DNA of 6,922 nt, taken from positions 3,535 through 10,456 of the forward strand of contig CALMAV010000479.1 in assembly GCA_937859895.1 (NCBI GenBank). The letters are read 5' to 3'. The notes below the pieces were generated by a model. That model worked only from the letters and a program-made list of their open reading frames with translations. It did no database searches and was not told where the DNA came from. The DNA comes from an uncultured Bryobacterales bacterium. Its GTDB lineage: Bacteria > Acidobacteriota > Terriglobia > Bryobacterales > Bryobacteraceae. Position 1 is the first letter of the stretch, and each line of letters begins with the position of its first letter. Of the stretch, positions 1-3,964 are shown one piece after another. The translations under genes were made by a program, and so were the position numbers.

Positions 1-1693
1 TCTTTGCCGCCTTCTCGATGGCTGCCGCACCAGCTAGCACAATCAGGTCGGCAAGCGAAATCTTCTTTCCGCCTGCAGCCGAGTCGTTGAATTCGCTCTG
101 AATTTTTTCTAACATCTTCAATACGCGAGTCAACTGCTCCGGCTGATTCACCTTCCAATCCTTCTGGGGAGCGAGCCGAATGCGAGCGCCGTTCGCACCC
201 CCGCGCTTATCCGATCCGCGGAAGCTGGAGGCAGAAGCCCATGCGGTCGAAACCAGCTCTGAGACCGAAAGCCCGGACGCCAGCACCTTTTGCTTCAGTG
301 CCTTAATGTCCGTCTCGTCGACCACCGGATGATCTACCGGCGGAACCGGATCCTGCCAGATCAGCACTTCTTGGGGGACTTCAGGGCCAACATAGCGGGC
401 GCGCGGACCCATATCGCGATGAGTAAGCTTGAACCAGGCACGCGCGAAAGCGTCAGCAAACTGATCCGGGTTTTGGTAGAACCGCTCTGAGATTCTTCGG
501 TACTCTGGGTCTGCCACCATGGAAATATCGGTGGTCAGCATGCCCGGCTGGTGCTTCTTGTTAGCGTCGTGCGCGTCAGGCACGGTTCCCGCGCCGGCAT
601 CTCCCTTGGGCTTCCACTGAAACGCGCCACCAGGACCTTTGGTCACCTCCCACTCGTACTTAAACAGGTGGTCGAAGTAGTCATTTGTCCACTGCCTGGG
701 CTTGGTGGTCCAGGTCACCTCGATCCCACTAGTGATAGCATCGCCCGCGATGCCGGTATTGTAGGCACTCGTCCAGCCCAAGCCTTGGTTTTCGATCGCT
801 GCGCCTTCAGGCTCTTTATCCAGGTGATGCCCGGGTGCCGCACCGTGAGTCTTGCCGAAAGTGTGGCCGCCGGCGATTAGGGCAACCGTCTCCTCGTCAT
901 TCATGGCCATGCGGCCGAAGGTGACGCGGATGTCGCGTGCCGCAGCAAGAGGATCGGGCACTCCTTCCGGGCCTTCGGGATTTACATAAATCAGACCCAT
1001 GGTCGTTGTCGCGTGCTGGGCGCTAAGCTCACGGTCGCCGGTGAACCGCTTATCGGTCCCCATCCAAGCCGCCTCGGAGCCGAAATCGACGTCGTGGTCG
1101 GGCTCCCACACGTCCGGACGTCCGCCAGCGAAGCCGAAGGTCTTGAAGTCCATCGTCTCTAACGCGACATTGCCGGCAAGAATCATCAGGTCGGCCCAGG
1201 AAATCTGCTTGCCATACTTCTGCTTCACCGGCCACAGCAGCCGGCGAGCGCGATCCAAATTTACGTTGTCAGGCCAGCTGTTCAGCGGCGCAAAGCGCTG
1301 CTGTCCGCGTCCACCGCCGCCTCGGCCGTCAAATGTTCGATAAGTGCCGGCCGCGTGCCAAGCCATACGAACCATTAACGGGCCATAGTGGCCAAAGTCT
1401 GCCGGCCACCACTCCTGCGAGTCCGTCATCACCGCAGCCAAGTCCTTTTTTAACTGCCAATAGTCGATTTTTTTGAACTCCTCGACGTAATTGAACTCCT
1501 CTTCCATAGGGTTCGACAATCTGGAGTGCTGATGCAGCATGTCCAAGTTCAGGTGGTTGGGCCACCAGTCACGGTTTGCCCGACGATCGCTCTTGCGGCC
1601 GCCATTGCCGTTACCATTGCTGCTGCCATGATTCACGGGGCATTTCGCCTCGCCTGACGCGTTTTCTACTCTCTCTTCTTGCAAGGTCTCCAC
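1..1693 (-). CDS. katG: Catalase-peroxidase KatG, 3' end cut by window edge
   Basis: Bifunctional haem catalase-peroxidase that breaks down hydrogen peroxide and can oxidise organic donors. My translation of the minus strand gives 564 uninterrupted codons. The family is usually about 730 residues, so roughly the last 170, most of the degenerate C-terminal domain, lie past the left edge. Seen directly: the distal haem site RMAWH with Arg109, Trp112 and His113; Tyr236 in LIYVNPEGP and Met262 in GRMAMND, which with Trp112 would form the family's Met-Tyr-Trp adduct; proximal His277 in GGHTFGKTHG with Trp328 and Asp389; and the mobile Arg426 in HRDMGP. All catalytic residues are present, so the enzyme should be active. 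The start is GTG at 1693, because GGGGAG lies 6 nt upstream and no in-frame ATG precedes it nearby. Residues 23-35 are an Asn/Gly-rich stretch before the conserved RDWWPN block. There is no signal peptide, so it is probably cytoplasmic. It is divergent from the oxyR-like gene, which probably controls it. Confidence 0.97.
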   Translation of the reverse strand, partial: METLQEERVENASGEAKCPVNHGSSNGNGNGGRKSDRRANRDWWPNHLNLDMLHQHSRLSNPMEEEFNYVEEFKKIDYWQLKKDLAAVMTDSQEWWPADFGHYGPLMVRMAWHAAGTYRTFDGRGGGGRGQQRFAPLNSWPDNVNLDRARRLLWPVKQKYGKQISWADLMILAGNVALETMDFKTFGFAGGRPDVWEPDHDVDFGSEAAWMGTDKRFTGDRELSAQHATTTMGLIYVNPEGPEGVPDPLAAARDIRVTFGRMAMNDEETVALIAGGHTFGKTHGAAPGHHLDKEPEGAAIENQGLGWTSAYNTGIAGDAITSGIEVTWTTKPRQWTNDYFDHLFKYEWEVTKGPGGAFQWKPKGDAGAGTVPDAHDANKKHQPGMLTTDISMVADPEYRRISERFYQNPDQFADAFARAWFKLTHRDMGPRARYVGPEVPQEVLIWQDPVPPVDHPVVDETDIKALKQKVLASGLSVSELVSTAWASASSFRGSDKRGGANGARIRLAPQKDWKVNQPEQLTRVLKMLEKIQSEFNDSAAGGKKISLADLIVLAGAAAIEKAAK

Positions 1694-1699
1694 TTGGTT

Positions 1700-1705
1700 C
1701 TCCCC
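1700..1705 (-). promoter_or_regulatory. Ribosome-binding site of katG
   Basis: On the minus strand the sequence reads GGGGAG, then 6 nt, then GTG at 1693. It decides the katG start: the ATG at 1743-1741 is in another frame, and the in-frame reading further upstream has no ATG. Confidence 0.7.
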
Positions 1706-1766
1706 GTCTCTTCCGCTCTCACGGTAGCACCTAAGTGAGCCATACTTCAAATATCTAAAAGACTTC

Positions 1767-1771
1767 GGAGG
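1767..1771 (+). promoter_or_regulatory. Distant Shine-Dalgarno of oxyR, overlapping the palindrome
   Basis: GGAGG lies 14 nt before the ATG at 1786, longer than the usual 5-9 nt. Its last three bases belong to the left arm of the palindrome. In mRNA, AGGUAU could pair with AUACCU around a 5-nt loop, which would hide part of the SD. Either translation is weak or structured, or this SD is not the one used. Confidence 0.45.
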
Positions 1772-1787
1772 TATAGGCTATACCTAT
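1769..1787. promoter_or_regulatory. Palindromic candidate OxyR operator at the oxyR start
   Basis: AGGTATAG-G-CTATACCT at 1769-1785 is a perfect inverted repeat with 8-bp arms around a single base. Overlapping it, 1773-1787 reads ATAG-N7-CTAT, the tetramer pair and spacing of the classical OxyR recognition element (ATAG-N7-CTAT-N7-ATAG-N7-CTAT). The last two bases fall in the oxyR start codon. A further CTAT sits at 1806-1809, exactly where the fourth tetramer of a full site would be, but the third (1795-1798, CATC) does not match, and this lies inside coding sequence that specifies a conserved LysR-type segment. Binding by the adjacent regulator is inferred. Confidence 0.6.
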
Positions 1788-2655
1788 GGAATTCCATCAG
1801 CTCCGCTATGTGTGCGCAATTGCTGAGACGGGCAGCTTCAGCCGCGCAGCCGAGCGTTGCCAGATCGCCCAGCCTTCGCTCTCCCAGCAGGTGTTGAAGC
1901 TGGAGGAAGAACTCGGTGGCAAGCTCTTTCACCGCCTCGGCCGTGGCATTCGTCTAACCGAATCCGGGCGTGCATTCCTGCCCCAAGCCCAGGCCATTCT
2001 TCGCCAGGTGGACGTCGCCCGTGCCAGCGTTGCTTCCAACCATGCAGATGTTCGCGGGAGCGTTACCTTGGGCGCTATCCCAACGGTTGCGCCCTACTTG
2101 ATTCCGCGCTATACCGCAGCTTTCACCCAGCGGTTTCCTAACGCTCGGCTGCGCATCGTAGAGGAGACCACACCGATCCTCGTTGGGGGCTTGCGCGACC
2201 TGTCGATCGACTTCGCCCTGCTCGCCCTACCGCTCCGCCACAAGGATCTCGAAATACAGCTTATACAGACTGAGCCTCTTTTGGCCGCTCTGCCCGAGAA
2301 GCATCGGCTGGCATCGAACGACTCTCTTTCCTTAGCAGAGCTACGCGGCGAACCTCTTGTAATGCTGCGGGACGGTCACTGCTTTCGAGACCTGAGTCTC
2401 TCCATGTGCCGCAGCGCGAATGTCAATCCAAAGATTGCGTTCGAAAGCGGCCAATTCAGCAGCATCTTAGGTATGGTCGCGGCCGGTATCGGCATTTCGT
2501 TGGTGCCGGAGATGGCCATCGATCGCCATGCCGGCTGCCGGTATATCCGTCTTCGTGAAAGCCGCGCTGTTCGCACCGTGGTATTAGCCTCACTTCGTGG
2601 CCGCAGCTTCAATCGCGTCCAGCAGGCTCTATCCGCCGAGTTCCAAGCGAGCTGA
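1786..2655 (+). CDS. oxyR: OxyR-type LysR-family peroxide-sensing regulator
   Basis: Complete 289-codon LysR-type transcription factor, normal length for the family. Residues 1-60 are the N-terminal winged helix-turn-helix: MEFHQLRYV start, then TGSFSRAAE and QPSLSQQVLKLEEELG recognition region. A linker helix follows to about residue 88, then a periplasmic-binding-protein-like sensor domain from about residue 91 (GSVTLGAIPTVAPYL). The key sign of OxyR is GHC-FRDLSLSM-C with Cys199 and Cys208, eight residues between them, the same spacing and numbering as the peroxide-sensing disulfide pair of Escherichia coli OxyR. His198, Arg201 and Asp202 around the first cysteine also fit. It lies head to head with katG, a common OxyR target arrangement. 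By family knowledge it forms tetramers and activates katG when oxidised. The start is the ATG giving a canonical LysR N-terminus, although its SD is unusually far away. Residual doubt concerns only its exact target set. Confidence 0.95.
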   Translation: MEFHQLRYVCAIAETGSFSRAAERCQIAQPSLSQQVLKLEEELGGKLFHRLGRGIRLTESGRAFLPQAQAILRQVDVARASVASNHADVRGSVTLGAIPTVAPYLIPRYTAAFTQRFPNARLRIVEETTPILVGGLRDLSIDFALLALPLRHKDLEIQLIQTEPLLAALPEKHRLASNDSLSLAELRGEPLVMLRDGHCFRDLSLSMCRSANVNPKIAFESGQFSSILGMVAAGIGISLVPEMAIDRHAGCRYIRLRESRAVRTVVLASLRGRSFNRVQQALSAEFQAS

Positions 2656-2723
2656 CAAGAGTGAAAAGCAGCCCTATGGGCCGACAGTCAGTGGACAAAC
2701 CTCACATCGAGTACCTTTGCGGA
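2656..2723. other. Convergent gap between oxyR and the methyltransferase
   Basis: Short 68-bp junction where the two genes end facing each other. A bidirectional terminator would be expected, but I see no GC-rich stem followed by a T-run on either strand. Only very short dyads such as CCC-TAT-GGG occur. Termination may be Rho-dependent or lie within the coding ends. Confidence 0.5.
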
Positions 2724-3743
2724 TTACGCTCGGGAAGTCGGCATTGACCCAAGCTTTAAGGCATTGGCCGTAATGCGGCAGTCTGGATGTAAGTTGATTA
2801 GTGACTGATCTTTGAAGCCCATAACCGTATACCCGTTCGGCTTTAAGATCAGGTCCAGAACTCGGTACTTCTCTGAGAGTGGGAGTGCCTCATAAGCTTC
2901 GCGCACTGTCGGGTTCGTGAAGTGTTGCGCGATGGGCGTGACGGGAAGGCGGGAAGTACCCGATGGACTTATCCGGCTTTCAAAGAGCCCTCCTGCGCTG
3001 CCGCACGTGACACCGTAAACGAGAAAGCTGCCAAGGTCCGTTCCGTTGAGTAAACCGATCAAACTATCTGCATCAAACAGCTTTTCGTTGACGTGAAGAT
3101 AGGCGTCGACAATCATTGCGTCCCGGGTTGTCTCATCATCAACGTTCTGAGTCCACCCGTATTCAAACGTGTCAAACCCCAACCCTTTGATGAGGCTGAT
3201 GCCGCGTTCGAAATTTCTGTTGTCGCTCCCCAGTAAAAGAGAGACGATCTGTTTTCTGCGCATCCGCTCCTGGCCCCCGATCCCGCCATACAGATACAGG
3301 AAGATGATTCCCGCTGGGCATAGTTGAGCGACCAGATTGCGGAGACCGCGCTGCGGGTCGGATAGGTGATGAATCACACCCATGCTGAGAACAATGTCGA
3401 ATCGTTCAGAACCAATACTGTCGTCAGTCAGGTCTACTAGCCTGAATTCGATATTCCGTAGTCCACGTTCGGCAGCCGCCTCCTTCGCGATTCTAAGAGC
3501 TACCTCACTGACATCGACCGCAACAAAATGTGTTCTCTTAAGTACCGCAGCAGCCTCGATGAGACGCGATCCCGTACCTGTCCCTGCATCAAGTACGGTC
3601 TTCCCTTCCAGGCTGTACGCTGCTTCGATGGAAAAGAACTTCAATAAGTTCAGCAGTTCGAAGTACTTTTGGCGACCGCCCTGGGGCGAAGGATACGGAA
3701 ATTGAGCGTACATGTCCTTTACGCTCTTTGTAACTGCGTCCAT
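2724..3743 (-). CDS. Class I SAM-dependent methyltransferase, unknown substrate
   Basis: Complete 339-codon gene. The central Rossmann-like methyltransferase domain spans about residues 45-155: motif I VLDAGTGTG at 50-58 (SAM glycine loop), the acidic end of strand 2 in VAVDVSE at 74-80, motif II-like VDLTDD at 103-108, and FDIVLSMGVIHHLSDP at 115-130, the D-x-V...HH signature of methyltransferase types 11 and 12. Before it, MYAQFPYPSP (residues 11-20) resembles the Y-x-x-x-PYP element found near the N-terminus of a group of bacterial methyltransferases. Residues 160-339 form a long C-terminal region, with VREAYEALPLSEKYRVLDLIL near the end, that I cannot assign. No signal peptide or membrane segment is evident; cytoplasmic. 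No SD is visible before ATG 3743; Met11 at 3713 is an alternative start with a purine-rich AAAGG only 2 nt away. No operon partner is seen. Substrate (small molecule, lipid, RNA or protein) is unknown; a UbiG-like name from automatic annotation would be over-specific. Confidence 0.9.
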   Translation of the reverse strand: MDAVTKSVKDMYAQFPYPSPQGGRQKYFELLNLLKFFSIEAAYSLEGKTVLDAGTGTGSRLIEAAAVLKRTHFVAVDVSEVALRIAKEAAAERGLRNIEFRLVDLTDDSIGSERFDIVLSMGVIHHLSDPQRGLRNLVAQLCPAGIIFLYLYGGIGGQERMRRKQIVSLLLGSDNRNFERGISLIKGLGFDTFEYGWTQNVDDETTRDAMIVDAYLHVNEKLFDADSLIGLLNGTDLGSFLVYGVTCGSAGGLFESRISPSGTSRLPVTPIAQHFTNPTVREAYEALPLSEKYRVLDLILKPNGYTVMGFKDQSLINLHPDCRITANALKLGSMPTSRA

Positions 3744-3895
3744 GTCGAGTAGTCCGTCGAGGCACGTGCAGCTCTCAGCGAACTAGCGAAGCTGCTTGAC
3801 TTTTCTCCGAAAGCCTGACAGAGAGGCTGACGGCAGGTTCGAGTATGTACGTGGGCATGCCACCCGCTTCAGCCATCGACTGTTAGATGGATCGC

Positions 3896-3910
3896 TAAGG
3901 AGGTATGTAA
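3896..3910 (+). other. Orphan perfect anti-SD complement followed by ATG-TAA
   Basis: TAAGGAGGT at 3896-3904 is the full 9-base complement of the usual 16S rRNA 3' tail ACCUCCUUA, but no gene starts at a suitable distance. The next bases are ATGTAA, a start codon followed directly by a stop, with an SD spacing of only about one base. The true receptor start is about 60 nt downstream with its own SD. It could be a ribosome standby site, a regulatory leader element, the remains of a lost gene, or chance. Confidence 0.45.
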
Positions 3911-3912
3911 GA

Positions 3913-3929
3913 ATTACCCTAACGGTAAT
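3913..3929. repeat. Inverted repeat ATTACC-N5-GGTAAT upstream of the receptor
   Basis: Perfect 6-bp arms ATTACC and GGTAAT around CTAAC, ending 35 nt before the receptor start codon. The 17-bp size and symmetry suit a dimeric repressor operator; as RNA it would be a weak, A/U-rich stem. The binding factor is unknown. Confidence 0.45.
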
Positions 3930-3931
3930 CT

Positions 3932-3945
3932 CAGGCAATCGCCTG
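3932..3945 (+). repeat. Small GC-rich hairpin in the receptor leader
   Basis: CAGGC-AATC-GCCTG forms a 5-bp stem with a 4-nt loop, starting 2 nt after the ATTACC/GGTAAT repeat and ending 7 nt before the receptor SD. There is no T-run, so it is not a standard terminator. It may be a leader structure or chance. Confidence 0.3.
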
Positions 3946-3951
3946 CAGCCA

Positions 3952-3957
3952 GGGAGG
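3952..3957 (+). promoter_or_regulatory. Ribosome-binding site of the receptor gene
   Basis: GGGAGG lies 7 nt before ATG 3965. It supports this start over the in-frame ATG at 3986, which has no comparable purine run at the right distance. Confidence 0.75.
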
Positions 3958-3964
3958 TTAGTTC

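Larger units (their letters stand above)
1694..1785. promoter_or_regulatory. katG-oxyR divergent intergenic region
   Basis: These 92 bp must hold the promoters of both divergent genes. An A/T-rich core lies at about 1741-1760. I found no pair of -35 and -10 boxes close enough to consensus to name a promoter on either strand; CATACT at 1741 is a weak -10-like hexamer on the plus strand without a matching -35. The right end carries a palindrome described separately. Shared control by the OxyR-like protein is inferred from the gene order and the palindrome. Confidence 0.6.
3744..3964. promoter_or_regulatory. Divergent intergenic region and receptor leader
   Basis: These 221 bp separate the divergent methyltransferase and receptor genes and should hold both promoters. 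TTGACT at 3796-3801 is a good -35-like hexamer on the plus strand, but no convincing -10 lies 16-18 nt downstream, so I do not call a promoter. The last 70 bp before the receptor hold an orphan SD-like 9-mer, an inverted repeat, a small hairpin and the receptor's own SD, listed separately. No credible gene lies here: a reading frame starting at TTG 3796 runs into the receptor gene in another frame and has a low-complexity, Arg/Ser-rich translation. Confidence 0.55.

Noticed and set aside
290..1343. Plus-strand open frames at 290-490, 551-880 and 999-1343
   Set aside because: They lie antisense to unbroken KatG coding sequence with every catalytic motif, and their translations resemble no family.
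1741..1743. ATG on the minus strand as a katG start upstream of GTG 1693
   Set aside because: It is in a different frame from the KatG translation and has no good SD, while GTG 1693 is in frame and has GGGGAG 6 nt upstream.
2641..2700. Possible terminator between oxyR and the methyltransferase
   Set aside because: CTGAC and GTCAG and the CCC-TAT-GGG dyad are too short or too far apart, and no T-run follows on either strand.
3796..3824. Promoter with TTGACT as -35
   Set aside because: The hexamers at 16-18 nt spacing (for example CAGAGA) match TATAAT poorly, so a promoter call would be guesswork.
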